Origin: Pseudoduganella dura
GTDB taxonomy: Bacteria; Pseudomonadota; Gammaproteobacteria; Burkholderiales; Burkholderiaceae_D
Direction: 5' to 3'
Length of the DNA: 64,000 nucleotides
NCBI RefSeq assembly: GCF_009727155.1
Contig: NZ_WNWM01000002.1
Location: forward strand, 4,340,001 to 4,404,000
The position numbers were made by a program, and so were the translations under genes. Shown here in pieces: positions 1 to 8,142 of this stretch. A model generated the notes under the pieces. That model was given only the letters and a program-made list of their open reading frames with translations, searched no databases and had not been told where the DNA came from. Within the stretch, counting starts at the first letter, position 1. Each line of letters starts with the position of its first letter.

Positions 1-328
1 GCCGTTCCACCAGTTCGAGGTAGCAGCGGCGTTCGAATACATGGCCACTCAAGCCATGGCGCCAGTTGAACTTCTGTGCGTATTTCCCGTTGAGGTAGTG
101 CATGGTTGCCGAGATATTTGCGTCCGGTGTTTCGACCAGCAAATGGAAGTGATTCGGCATCAGGCAAAGTCCGTAGACCACCAGGTTGAATCGCGTTGCC
201 GCCTCGCCCAGCAAGCGAAGCCAAGCAAGATGGTCGCGGTCATCCACGAATATATTCGCGCGACGGTTCCCGCGTGATGTCACGTGATAAATCGCGCCTG
301 AAAACTGGATTCTGTTTGGTCTGCCCAT
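1..328 (-). CDS. REP-associated tyrosine transposase (RAYT, IS200-like Y1 family), 3' end outside window
   Basis: The first 109 codons of a Y1-type transposase are visible, starting at the ATG at 328 and running off the left edge. The N-terminus has the family pattern IYHVTSRGNRR, and the His-hydrophobic-His metal site appears as MPNHFHLL near residues 64-71. The catalytic tyrosine would lie beyond the window. RAYTs are single-copy housekeeping-type relatives of IS200/IS605 transposases that act on REP palindromes as single-stranded DNA. The gene is followed upstream of its start by two REP-like palindromes (406-438, 482-512), the usual REPtron layout, which supports the call. Confidence 0.9.
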   Translation of the reverse strand, partial: MGRPNRIQFSGAIYHVTSRGNRRANIFVDDRDHLAWLRLLGEAATRFNLVVYGLCLMPNHFHLLVETPDANISATMHYLNGKYAQKFNWRHGLSGHVFERRCYLELVER

Positions 329-405
329 GCAGGCAAGTTAGCACCGTCCGCAAACGATGCGCTGAGTTCGGTCACGCATGCATGCGCAACTTTGCTGATG
401 AGTCA

Positions 406-438
406 GTGTCACTTCGGTGCCTGGCACCAAAGCGACAC
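406..438. repeat. REP-like palindrome, copy 1
   Basis: This is an imperfect palindrome around the core GGTGCCTGGCACC, with arms close to GTGTCACTT and AAGCGACAC. It is followed by the tail GAGCTCGGCCGT, which is shared with the copies at 482 and 54103. It lies 78 bp upstream of the RAYT start. Confidence 0.85.
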
Positions 439-481
439 GAGCTCGGCCGTTGGGACTGTCAGCGCTAACGCTCCCGCAGCA

Positions 482-512
482 TGTCACTTTGGTGCCTGGC
501 ACCAGAGTGACA
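482..512. repeat. REP-like palindrome, copy 2 (75-bp tandem period with copy 1)
   Basis: This copy has the same core and arms as copy 1 and starts exactly 75 bp later. The repeated unit includes the tail GAGCTCRGCCGTTGG and about 25 bp that, in the second copy, form the 3' end of the neighbouring isomerase-like gene. Confidence 0.85.
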
Positions 513-533
513 CGAGCTCAGCCGTTGGCACTG

Positions 534-1352
534 TCAGCGGTACCGCTCCCGCAGCAGCGCAGCCATCGCCACGTTCAGCTCCCACGCATCCGCTACGGGC
601 GCCTGCGAGTAGGGCAGCCGGAACGTATAGGGCGCCGGTCCGAATTCCGGCGTGATGGTGACGAGCGGGGCGCCGGCGGCGCGCCGCAGGGTAACGATGC
701 GGTCCCACCAGCCCAGGTGGGCGGCCAGTTCGACGGCGTATTCGGGGGCGCGGAAGTCGGGCACCTGCGGGCCCTGGGCGTGGCCCACGCGGGCGTGGAT
801 GTGCCGCACGCGCGGCAGCACGGTGTCGAGCGTGGACGGCTGGTCTTCCAGCAGCGATTCGCAGGCGGCGCACCAGTGCGACAGGTCGGCCGTCAACAGC
901 AGGCCCGGCAGGCGCTCGAGGTAGGGGCGCAGCAGCATCGGGTGGCCGGAGAAACGGCTGCGGTGGATTTCATGCACGATCGGCACGTCGTGCTCGCGGG
1001 CGATTGCATCGGCCAGCGCGATCAGTTCCTCGTTCTGCTCCTGCGTATAGAAATCCTTGCCGGTCTGCGAATTCACCAGCAGCGGCCGCGCGGCGCACGC
1101 CTGCGCCAGCAGCGACTGCAGCGCGATGCGGTGGGCATGGAACTCGGTGTGGAACACCGTTTGCCATTGCGACACGACGAGGTCCAGCCCGGCATCGGCG
1201 ATACGCCGCAGCCAGTCCTCGCGTTCGGCGCCGTCGTCCGGCAGCGACATCTCGATGCCGTCGAACCCCGCCTCCAGCACGCGCTCGATGAACACCGGCG
1301 CGGACAGTTCGTTGTTGCCCCACTGCGGAGCGAGAATGCGGATCGCCGTCAC
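534..1352 (-). CDS. Sugar phosphate isomerase/epimerase-like TIM-barrel protein (AP_endonuc_2 type)
   Basis: This 272-residue protein fits the xylose-isomerase-like TIM-barrel family, whose members isomerise or epimerise sugars using a divalent metal. Metal-site-like segments are visible: VHEIHR, LTADLSHW and HIHARVGH, each on successive predicted strands. The GTG at 1352 is preferred because it overlaps the stop of the upstream dioxygenase gene by four bases (GTGA), which implies translational coupling; longer starts would lie deep inside that gene. The substrate is unknown. The pair with a PhyH-type oxygenase suggests catabolism of a modified sugar or polyol, but that is inference. The last codons are duplicated in the tandem REP unit downstream. 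Confidence 0.75.
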   Translation of the reverse strand: MTAIRILAPQWGNNELSAPVFIERVLEAGFDGIEMSLPDDGAEREDWLRRIADAGLDLVVSQWQTVFHTEFHAHRIALQSLLAQACAARPLLVNSQTGKDFYTQEQNEELIALADAIAREHDVPIVHEIHRSRFSGHPMLLRPYLERLPGLLLTADLSHWCAACESLLEDQPSTLDTVLPRVRHIHARVGHAQGPQVPDFRAPEYAVELAAHLGWWDRIVTLRRAAGAPLVTITPEFGPAPYTFRLPYSQAPVADAWELNVAMAALLRERYR

Positions 1353-2188
1353 ACGAACCCCCGTACCGGGAACGATTCGTCGCGCTGGATCCAGTTGCGC
1401 GGCGAGTAGACCGTGCGCCCGTCCGTCACGTGCAGCGTGTACGCATGGCGCGATACCGCCGAGCGGTTCGGCGCGCTGTAGTGCGGCAGCAGTCCGTGGA
1501 AGCAGACCAGCGCGCCGGCCTTGCATTCGAGCGGCACGGCGGTGCTGTCGTCCGGCCATGGCGTGGCATCCAGTTTTTCCACCGCGATGTCGTCACCGCT
1601 GCGCACGAAGCGTTCGCGCAGCGGCGTGCGGTGCCCGCCCGGCTCGGCCCACAGGCAGCCGTTGTCCAGCGTCGCGTCTTCCAGCGCGAACCAGAACGTG
1701 GTCACGCTGATCGGGTCGGTATCGAAATAGGTCGCATCCTGGTGCCAGCGCACCTCGCCGCCGATGCCGGGCTGCTTGAAGATGTACATCGATTGCCATA
1801 CCTGCGGCTGTTCCAGTGCCAGGTCGCGGGCGACCTGCTGCAGCCGCGGGTCGTTCGAAAAGGCGCGGAATGCCGGATCGAGATCGTGCATTGCGTGCCC
1901 GATCTTGTTGATCGACAGCTCCTTCGCCTGGCGCAGCTGCCCGTCCGGGCCGAACGCCTCTTCCTCGAAGAAGCAGCGGATCGTGTTGTCGGAGCGGAGG
2001 AAGTACTCGTCGGCCTTCTTTTCCTGGTCCTTCGTGGTGAAGATGCCGCTGGCGGCGGCCGGGTCGAACGCGTCGACGATTCGCGCGGCGCCGGCGCGCA
2101 GCGCGGCGATCTCTTCCGGCGACTTGAAGCCGGGAATGACGAGGTATCCGTCGCGTTGGTACTGTTCTTGTTGCGCTGCGCTCAGCAT
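1349..2188 (-). CDS. Phytanoyl-CoA dioxygenase (PhyH) family Fe(II)/2-oxoglutarate oxygenase
   Basis: This 279-residue cytosolic protein has the PhyH double-stranded beta-helix layout. The facial triad can be read as H149 and D151 in RWHQDATYF and H236 in GLLPHYSAPN, with an arginine seven residues later that could bind 2-oxoglutarate. The family hydroxylates small molecules or acyl-CoAs with O2 and 2-oxoglutarate. The C-terminal motif TLHVTDGRTVYSPRNW resembles bacterial PhyH proteins of unknown substrate. The gene is first in a two-gene operon with the TIM-barrel gene and is divergent from a LysR regulator that may control it. Confidence 0.85.
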   Translation of the reverse strand: MLSAAQQEQYQRDGYLVIPGFKSPEEIAALRAGAARIVDAFDPAAASGIFTTKDQEKKADEYFLRSDNTIRCFFEEEAFGPDGQLRQAKELSINKIGHAMHDLDPAFRAFSNDPRLQQVARDLALEQPQVWQSMYIFKQPGIGGEVRWHQDATYFDTDPISVTTFWFALEDATLDNGCLWAEPGGHRTPLRERFVRSGDDIAVEKLDATPWPDDSTAVPLECKAGALVCFHGLLPHYSAPNRSAVSRHAYTLHVTDGRTVYSPRNWIQRDESFPVRGFV

Positions 2189-2286
2189 GGCATGGCTCCT
2201 GGTAAGTGATGCCGTCGATTGTACGGAACCCGCCTGGTCACCGATACCCAGTCAATGGTTGACACATTGTCGCCAAAGTGAAGACA
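2189..2286. promoter_or_regulatory. Divergent promoter region between the phyH operon and the lysR gene
   Basis: The region contains TTGACA at 2259-2264. It also holds a seven-base inverted repeat, CATTGTC (2265-2271) and GACAATG (2283-2289), around a 11-base spacer that overlaps the lysR start. A LysR-type regulator commonly binds such divergent regions to control itself and its neighbour. The exact operator is not established. Confidence 0.4.
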
Positions 2287-3258
2287 ATGACGGCCATGGA
2301 CCAGTTGCGCGCAATGGAAATCTTTGTCGAAGTGGCCCGGCAGCGCAGCTTTTCCGGCGCGGCGCGCCGGCTCGGCCTGTCGCGCGCGATGGTATCGAAG
2401 CATATCCTCCAGCTGGAGGAAAAACTGAACGTCCGGCTGCTGCACCGCTCCACCCGCGAAGTGAGCCTGACCGATGCCGGCCAGGCCTACCTGGCCCCGT
2501 GCGACGCGGCCGTGAGGGGAGCGCAGGAAGCGGCGCGCATCGTCATGCAGACCGGCGATACGCTGGCCGGCCCGTTGCGCATCCAGGCGCCGTCGAGCTT
2601 CGGCGTCGCCTGGCTGGCCGATGCGCTGGCCCGTTTCAGCCAGCCGCACCCGCAACTGCGGCCCCTGCTGCATGTGGACGATGCGCTGCTCGATCCGATC
2701 GCCCACGGTTTCGACCTGACGATCCGCGTGGGCGGCATTCCGGACAGCCGCGCGCTGGCGATCCGTCCGCTGGCGCCGTGCCGCGCCGTGCTGTGCGCAT
2801 CGCCCGGCTATCTCCGCAGCCACGGCAAGCCTGCCGCACCCGAGGATCTGCGGAACCACCGCTGCCTGCATTTCTCGCACCTCACCGACGGCACCGCATG
2901 GCACTTCGAACGGGCAGGCGAACGGCGCACGGTGCACGTCGACGCGTCGTTCACATCGAACAACGGCCTGGTGCTCCACCATGCGGCGCTGCAGGGCACC
3001 GGCATCGTCTACAGCACCACGTTCCTCGCCTGGCGCGAGCTGCAGGCCGGCACGCTGGTGGCGGTGCTGCCGGAATGGCAACTGCCGCTGAATTACCTGA
3101 GCGCGCTATACCCGGCCAGCGGCCGGCCATCGCCCAAGGTGCGCAAGCTGATCGATTTCCTGGTCGCGGAGTACCAGCCGGTGCCGCCGTGGGATGCGGC
3201 GCCCGGGCCGGCCGTTCACCTTCCCGCGCTTCAGACCGTCCACGCTCCGTCCGCATAA
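2287..3258 (+). CDS. LysR-family transcriptional regulator
   Basis: This 323-residue protein has the N-terminal winged helix of the LysR family: MEIFVEVARQRSFSGAARRL is followed by LSRAMVSKHILQLEEKLNVR and LLHRSTREVSLTDAG. The remaining residues (about 90-300) form the type 2 periplasmic-binding fold used for effector sensing. It resembles the CrgA/DsdC-like subgroup in which the effector domain begins with GPLRIQAP. Possible starts are GTG 2278, ATG 2287 and ATG 2296, and none has a convincing ribosome-binding site, so 2287 is a compromise. It is divergent from the phyH operon. Its 3' end overlaps the convergent M29-like gene by 28 bp. Confidence 0.9.
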   Translation: MTAMDQLRAMEIFVEVARQRSFSGAARRLGLSRAMVSKHILQLEEKLNVRLLHRSTREVSLTDAGQAYLAPCDAAVRGAQEAARIVMQTGDTLAGPLRIQAPSSFGVAWLADALARFSQPHPQLRPLLHVDDALLDPIAHGFDLTIRVGGIPDSRALAIRPLAPCRAVLCASPGYLRSHGKPAAPEDLRNHRCLHFSHLTDGTAWHFERAGERRTVHVDASFTSNNGLVLHHAALQGTGIVYSTTFLAWRELQAGTLVAVLPEWQLPLNYLSALYPASGRPSPKVRKLIDFLVAEYQPVPPWDAAPGPAVHLPALQTVHAPSA

Positions 3259-4256
3259 ATCCGTTCGCCGTCGAGATACACGCCTTCGGTCACCGCGAAC
3301 ACATCCACGTGATAGCGCGCATCCTTGCGCCTGATCTGCGGCTTCTGGTATTGCCCGTGCTTGGCGCCCAGCGACAGGTGCACGCCGCACATCCGCTCGT
3401 AGGTGCCGATATCGTCCACCGTGCGGGTGAACGAGAATGCCCGGTTCATGCCGAAACCCAGCTCGCGCACCCACACGTCGCCTTCATGGGCGCGGATGAT
3501 GGCCAGCATCTCGTCGAAAGCCGGCGTGCTGTTTTCCGCGCCGGTCACGCGGCCCCGCTCGACGATCATCGTGACCGGTTCGAGCGGGCGGTTGACGCGG
3601 AACGACGTATCGCCGAACACGAACACGCGCACGCGGCCGTTCACCGCTTCCAGGTCGCGTGCCTCCGTAAACACTTCGCCGATCGGGAACAGCCCGCCCA
3701 CGTTCTTCAGCGCCGAATAGTCGCCGATGTTCAGCTTGGCTTCCTCGAACGGCGAGGCGAACACGAGCTCGGCACCGTTCCCGCTGTCCACCACGCCGCC
3801 CTGCGCCCGGTCCAGGCGTTCCTTCAGCGCATGGCCCGTGCCGCGGAAGTAGGCCGGGTCGTAGGCCAGCGCGTCGATGTACACCAGTCCCTGGGCGCCC
3901 GGCATGCGCGACAGGTGCAGGTGCTCGATCACTTTCAGTCCCTGCTGGAACAGCTCCATGCGGATCCGGTACTCGTTGAGCCGGAAGCTGGTGGTCTGGA
4001 TCAGCACCACCAGGTCGCGTGGTGCCAGTGCCGCGAAGGCGGCCAGCACCTCGTCGGCGGCGACCGCGTCGAAATCGATGAAGACGCCGCCGGGCAGCGC
4101 GCGCCGGTAGGCTTCCGTCAACACGGCGTTCAGCTCGCTGCGGCGGTCGAACACCACCAGCGCCCGGTGCGCGGGCCCGTGTTCGAGCGCGAAGGCGAGC
4201 AGGTCGGCCACGTTGCGCGCGGCGGTGTCGATGGCGGTGGATGGAAAAGTCGTCAT
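3231..4256 (-). CDS. M29-like aminopeptidase/dioxygenase-fold metalloprotein
   Basis: This 341-residue cytosolic protein looks like the aminopeptidase T (M29)-like group, which also contains the 2,5-dihydroxypyridine dioxygenase NicX. Visible features include the conserved-looking ENSTPAFDEMLAIIRAHEG, the segment WVRELGFGMN with a possible metal-binding glutamate, and HLSLGAKHGQY near the C-terminus with two histidines and an HVDVF strand. The start at 4256 was chosen because the longer frame reads through low-probability sequence and an intergenic gap. Whether it is a peptidase or a ring-cleaving oxygenase cannot be told from the sequence. It is convergent with lysR and stands alone. Confidence 0.55.
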   Translation of the reverse strand: MTTFPSTAIDTAARNVADLLAFALEHGPAHRALVVFDRRSELNAVLTEAYRRALPGGVFIDFDAVAADEVLAAFAALAPRDLVVLIQTTSFRLNEYRIRMELFQQGLKVIEHLHLSRMPGAQGLVYIDALAYDPAYFRGTGHALKERLDRAQGGVVDSGNGAELVFASPFEEAKLNIGDYSALKNVGGLFPIGEVFTEARDLEAVNGRVRVFVFGDTSFRVNRPLEPVTMIVERGRVTGAENSTPAFDEMLAIIRAHEGDVWVRELGFGMNRAFSFTRTVDDIGTYERMCGVHLSLGAKHGQYQKPQIRRKDARYHVDVFAVTEGVYLDGERIYADGAWTV

Positions 4257-4423
4257 GGTTGCAGGGCTGGTAAGGAAAACACAAAAGTGTTGCGGCGCGC
4301 TCATTATAAATGTCGCCGCAGGCGTGCAATGCTTGTAGCTGCCGGGGGTGCAGGGTAGAATCGGCGGAAGATATAGCCTACGGGCAACACTTATAAGACC
4401 CGCGCAAACCACGGAGCGACAGG

Positions 4424-4885
4424 ATGAGCATTACATTTGGCCAGGATTTGCCGCTCGAGCGGCCCGATGCGGATGGCCGCGCGGCGCTGTTCGTCCCGAA
4501 GGCGGATATCAAGGAAGATGTGCTGCAGACGCTGCGCAAGGGCGCGGCCGTGGTCGGCTTCGGCAACCATGACCGTACCGTCACGATCTACTTCGAAAGC
4601 AACCGCTTCAACGAGCCGACCCTGGCCAAGTGGGAGCAGAAGGCGCGCAAGGCCTACGCCCGGCTGGTGGACGACCTGCCCACCACTTCCAAGATGCAGA
4701 CCCGGCTGGAATATTTCGAGCAGGTGGGCTACATCAGCGGCAAGGGCCTCAGCATCCGCCGCATGGACAGCCTGAAACGCTGGCTGGAATTTTCCGAGGC
4801 GCTGGACACGGCGCCGGCCAGCGAAAGCGTGACCTGGGCGCCGCCGGCACCGCCGAAAAAAAGCAGCACCGGCAGCGACCTGTAA
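4424..4885 (+). CDS. Conserved hypothetical protein, 153 residues
   Basis: I do not recognise this family. The protein is soluble, with no signal peptide or membrane helix. It opens with MSITFGQDLPLERPDADGR, has a predicted alpha/beta core (AAVVGFGNHDRTVTIYFES), a basic amphipathic helix rich in K/R, and a disordered C-terminal tail with PPAPPKKSS. The codon use matches its neighbours, and a ribosome-binding site (GGAGCGACAGG) precedes the ATG. A strong terminator follows at 4945. It appears to be a single-gene transcript, probably lineage-specific. Confidence 0.7.
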   Translation: MSITFGQDLPLERPDADGRAALFVPKADIKEDVLQTLRKGAAVVGFGNHDRTVTIYFESNRFNEPTLAKWEQKARKAYARLVDDLPTTSKMQTRLEYFEQVGYISGKGLSIRRMDSLKRWLEFSEALDTAPASESVTWAPPAPPKKSSTGSDL

Positions 4886-4944
4886 GGAACTGTCCCACCC
4901 ATACAGTCCCGATCCGCCGCCATCCGGAGGAAACTATTCCGATC

Positions 4945-4976
4945 AACGCCCCGCCTTCGTGCGGGGCGTTTGTTTT
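4945..4976 (+). terminator. Rho-independent terminator after the 4424 gene
   Basis: The stem AACGCCCCGC pairs with GCGGGGCGTT across a short loop and is followed by TGTTTT. It separates the hypothetical gene from the tubulin-like cluster. Confidence 0.85.
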
Positions 4977-5055
4977 GGCGTCCTGCCGCGCCGTATAACA
5001 TGAAGCATATGCGTTATGATTGACGCAACAGATTGCAATGGCGGATGGGGGATCG

Positions 5056-6582
5056 ATGGATGAATGGTGGCGGGCCGGGGACAGCGTGTGGCGTGAGGAC
5101 GCAGCCTCGTCCACACGGTTCGTGCTCGAGGCGGTGCAGGGTGTGCCACGGATCGACTGGGAGCTGGCGCGCGGCCGGCTGACGGACGTGGCGCAGCTGG
5201 TGGGCGCGGCGCTGCCCGCCACGTGCGCGCACGCGGCGATCTTCCCCCAGGGTTTTGCGTTTTGCCCCGAGTGCGGCGCACCGGTGCATGCCGCCGCGCC
5301 CGCGCCGGAGACGGCGTGGTGGGGACCGGCCACGGGCTCGCTGCCGCCCGGCGCGGCGCCGCTGCCGCGCCACGTGCCGCACGGCCTGCCGCAAACGGCG
5401 CTGCCGCTGGGCGAAGCACTCGAGGGGCGCGAGCCCGAACCGTTCGTGGGCCGCGCAGACCTGCGCATGCCCGCACCGCCCAATTCCCTCTGCGTGTTTG
5501 CCGCCGCCGATTTCGGCTTTGCCGCCCAGCGCCTCATCGCGCTGGCGTATACCCGCAACGTGGTGCAGTACTGGGACCCGCCCGGCAACCGCTGGCACGT
5601 GTTCACCGCCGACGACGGCTCCGCCGACCTGCACTTCGCCATCTCGGCCTATGCATGGCTGCCGCCGGCCGATGCGGCGCGGCGCGGCGAGTTCGGCCTG
5701 GTGCCCACGGCGCAGGGCCTGTTCCGCCTGATCCTGAACCCGCTTGCGGAAAGCTGGCGCACCGAACCCGTGTTCCAGGCACGGCTGGCCGCCAGCCCGG
5801 GAGCCGTCGGCCGCCGCATGGCCTGCCCGTTCGTGGCGCCGGAGGGCGTGCGCCTGTGGACCGCCGGCGCCGACGGTGCCGATCCCGAAGTGCTGGACAT
5901 CGTGTCCCCCGACCCGGCCGTGCCGGTGCCGGCATCGGGCTGGTCGCGCCCGTTCAGCTATGACGGCCGCCTGCACTGGCTGCACGACGAAGGCCAGTTG
6001 CTGTGGCGCCCCGGCCAGCCGGCGCGCTGGCTGCCGTGGCCGTTCCCATGGATGCCGCGCCTGCAGTTCGGCGGCCCGGTGCGCAGCCGCGATGGCCGCC
6101 TGTGGCTGATCGGGAACGATGGCGCCGGCTATTCGTTCCGCGCGCTGGGCGATGAGGCGGGACTCGGCACGCCGCAGGTCGAGCAGATCGACGGCGCGCG
6201 GCTGGGCTTCGGCACGCTGCTGTTCCGCCGCGGCCACCAGGTCAAGGACGATCCCTGGTCGGACGAGGATGTGGAAGACCAGGCGCGCGGCGATGCGCTC
6301 GTGCTGCCGCTGCTCGAAGCGGTGTCGGCCACGCGCGGCCAGCCGTCCGGCCTGGTGCTGCGCTTTCCCGGCTTTACCGGCCGCGCCGAAGCCGCGCTGG
6401 CCGGCGAGGTGCTGCCTCGCACGTTCGTCGAATGGATCGGCCGCCACAACGTGATCCTCGATGAAATCGCCCGGTTGAAGAACCCCGGCGAGTGCGTGCC
6501 GTTCGTCTGCGACGGCAGCCTGTGGCTGCATCACCCGTCATGGAACGAGATCCGCGGCTGGCGCCTGGAGGGCCTGGCGTGA
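5056..6582 (+). CDS. Zinc-ribbon protein, first gene of the tubulin-like cluster
   Basis: This 508-residue soluble protein is not assigned to a named family. From the ATG at 5056 a half zinc ribbon is visible: C57-x-H59 and the knuckle C70-P-E-C73-G. The rest is rich in short beta-type segments such as DGRLHWLHDEGQLLWRPG and DGRLWLIGNDG, which look like blades of a beta-propeller. Upstream in-frame starts exist at 5038 (ATG) and 5020 (TTG); 5056 has the best purine-rich spacer (GGGGGA). The stop overlaps the next gene by four bases (GTGA), so the product probably works with the von Willebrand A-like protein. No enzyme motif was found. Confidence 0.7.
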   Translation: MDEWWRAGDSVWREDAASSTRFVLEAVQGVPRIDWELARGRLTDVAQLVGAALPATCAHAAIFPQGFAFCPECGAPVHAAAPAPETAWWGPATGSLPPGAAPLPRHVPHGLPQTALPLGEALEGREPEPFVGRADLRMPAPPNSLCVFAAADFGFAAQRLIALAYTRNVVQYWDPPGNRWHVFTADDGSADLHFAISAYAWLPPADAARRGEFGLVPTAQGLFRLILNPLAESWRTEPVFQARLAASPGAVGRRMACPFVAPEGVRLWTAGADGADPEVLDIVSPDPAVPVPASGWSRPFSYDGRLHWLHDEGQLLWRPGQPARWLPWPFPWMPRLQFGGPVRSRDGRLWLIGNDGAGYSFRALGDEAGLGTPQVEQIDGARLGFGTLLFRRGHQVKDDPWSDEDVEDQARGDALVLPLLEAVSATRGQPSGLVLRFPGFTGRAEAALAGEVLPRTFVEWIGRHNVILDEIARLKNPGECVPFVCDGSLWLHHPSWNEIRGWRLEGLA

Positions 6583-8078
6583 CGCGCTGGCGGCCGGTGT
6601 CATCGCGGCGGCTTGCACTCCTGCTCGCCGGCGCATTGTCCGCCTTCGCGGCGCAGGCGGCATCGCATGTCTTCCTGGTGCAGAATTCCGGCTGGATGGA
6701 GCCGTTCTACACGGACCCGCAATCGCCCTACAAGGCGCTGGTGACGGAAGTGGTGCAGGCCGCGATGCAGCCCGGCGATGCGCTGGTGCTGGCTTCGTTC
6801 AACCAGGGCGTGCCCGGTGCGCCGTCGCCGCACGCGCTGCTGGCGCAAAAAGGCAAGCCGGACCGCGAAAAACTGCGCGGCGTGCTCGATCCGCTGCAGG
6901 TGGGCCGCAAGCCGGGTGGCAAGGCAATGGCCGACACGGATCTGGGCGAAGCGGTCGGCACCGCCATCGACGGCGCGCTGGCCGGCAAGCCGGGCCTGGT
7001 GTGGCTGTTCACGAACAACCGCAACAGCCCGAACAACGACCAGGCCACGGCGCGCCGCAACCGCGAGTTCTACCAGCTGATCCATGAGGGGAAGGCGATC
7101 CGCAAGGCGCTGGCGTTTCCGCTGAAGATGCCGGTGCAGGGCGCGCAATACCGCGCCGGCGGCCTGATGGTCTACGTGTTCGCGGTGCAGGAGCAGGGCG
7201 TGCGCGAGCTCGATGCGCTGCTGGCGGGCGGCCGGCTGAAACAGGTGATCACCGAAACGCCCGCGCGCCTCAAGCCGCTGGACCAGGATACCGTGCGGCT
7301 CGTGCCGGCGCGCGTGGAAAACACGCCCGGCGTGCGCTACACGGTGCTGCCAGGCGGCCGGCTGCGCGCCGAACTCGATGCGGACACGCCCGCATCCGGC
7401 AATGCGCGCATCACGTGGCGGCTGGAAAACGCGATGTACCCGTACACGATCAAGCAGGCCGACATCACCGCGCAGGCCGCGCTGGCCGGCGAAATGAAGC
7501 CGGTGGCGTTGAGCCCGGACGCGGTGCGCAACCTGGCGCCGGGCAGGCCGCAGCCGCTGGCATCGTCGCTGGGCCTTCCCGTGGCGAACCTGCCCGGCAA
7601 ATGGTCGCTGGCGGCGCTGTCGACGGCCGGCTCGGCGCAGGTGCTGCCGGGCCGGATCGAGGTACGGCTGGCCAACCAGCGGCTGGAACTGTCGCAGGCG
7701 TTCCGCGAACGGATGGCCGAGCTGTTCCCCGGCGACCCGCTGCCGGATATCTTCACACCGCCGGCCGAGATACAGCACTCGCGTGCCGTGCTGCCGGTCG
7801 AGGTGCGGCTGCGATACGGCTCCGGTCCGCTGCTGGCAGCGATCGGCGGCCTGTTCGCGCTGCTGGCGACGGGCGGCGCGCTGCTGGTGGCGGCAACGCG
7901 CGGCCGCAAGGTGCTCGTTACCGTCGACGGCGAACAGCGCACGCTGCGCACCAGGGCCGGCGCGAAGACCCCGCTTTACAATGCCGCCGGCGACCAGGTC
8001 GCGGAGCTGCGCACCACGCTGTTCGGGCACCAGCTGGCGAACGTGCACGAAGGCGCCAGCGTGCGCCTCGGCAAATGA
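6579..8078 (+). CDS. Secreted/membrane-anchored von Willebrand A-like protein
   Basis: The 499-residue product begins with an apparent signal peptide (RRLALLLAGALSAFAAQA, cleavage before ASHVF). A vWA-like fold follows: strand VFLVQNSGWMEPFY, strand GDALVLASFNQ, then TDLGEAVGTAI and strand GLVWLFTNNRNS. The MIDAS motif, normally DxSxS, is degenerate here: the aspartate position is Gln and the last serine is Trp. A single membrane helix (about residues 415-445) is followed by a basic 50-residue cytosolic tail that resembles a small beta domain. The start GTG at 6579 overlaps the previous stop, and the stop lies in a 12-bp tandem repeat. The role is inferred to be a periplasmic sensor or scaffold linked to the tubulin-like protein. 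Confidence 0.75.
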   Translation: MTRWRPVSSRRLALLLAGALSAFAAQAASHVFLVQNSGWMEPFYTDPQSPYKALVTEVVQAAMQPGDALVLASFNQGVPGAPSPHALLAQKGKPDREKLRGVLDPLQVGRKPGGKAMADTDLGEAVGTAIDGALAGKPGLVWLFTNNRNSPNNDQATARRNREFYQLIHEGKAIRKALAFPLKMPVQGAQYRAGGLMVYVFAVQEQGVRELDALLAGGRLKQVITETPARLKPLDQDTVRLVPARVENTPGVRYTVLPGGRLRAELDADTPASGNARITWRLENAMYPYTIKQADITAQAALAGEMKPVALSPDAVRNLAPGRPQPLASSLGLPVANLPGKWSLAALSTAGSAQVLPGRIEVRLANQRLELSQAFRERMAELFPGDPLPDIFTPPAEIQHSRAVLPVEVRLRYGSGPLLAAIGGLFALLATGGALLVAATRGRKVLVTVDGEQRTLRTRAGAKTPLYNAAGDQVAELRTTLFGHQLANVHEGASVRLGK

Positions 8079-8120
8079 GGTCGCAAATCAGGTCGCAAAT
8101 CAGGTCGCAAATAATGTCGC
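8078..8120. repeat. 12-bp tandem repeat, about 3.5 copies
   Basis: The unit AGGTCGCAAATC occurs three times in a row (8078-8113), with a degenerate fourth copy ATGTCGCAGAC. The first base of the array is the last base of the vWA gene stop codon. The array fills the 64-bp gap before the next start and, read in the next gene's frame, would be open and encode VANQ repeats. Confidence 0.85.
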
Positions 8121-8142
8121 AGACAAGAATCAAAGGATAACC

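Noticed and set aside
406-512. IS inverted repeats around the left end
   Set aside because: The palindromes match other REP copies at 54 kb and are not a pair of ends around one gene.
417-1409. Long plus-strand open frame overlapping the isomerase-like gene
   Set aside because: It is a GC-rich shadow of the minus-strand gene with Arg/Gln-rich sequence and no family motifs.
1764-4358. 864-codon plus-strand open frame
   Set aside because: It spans the phyH, lysR and M29-like genes in another frame and has biased, motif-free composition.
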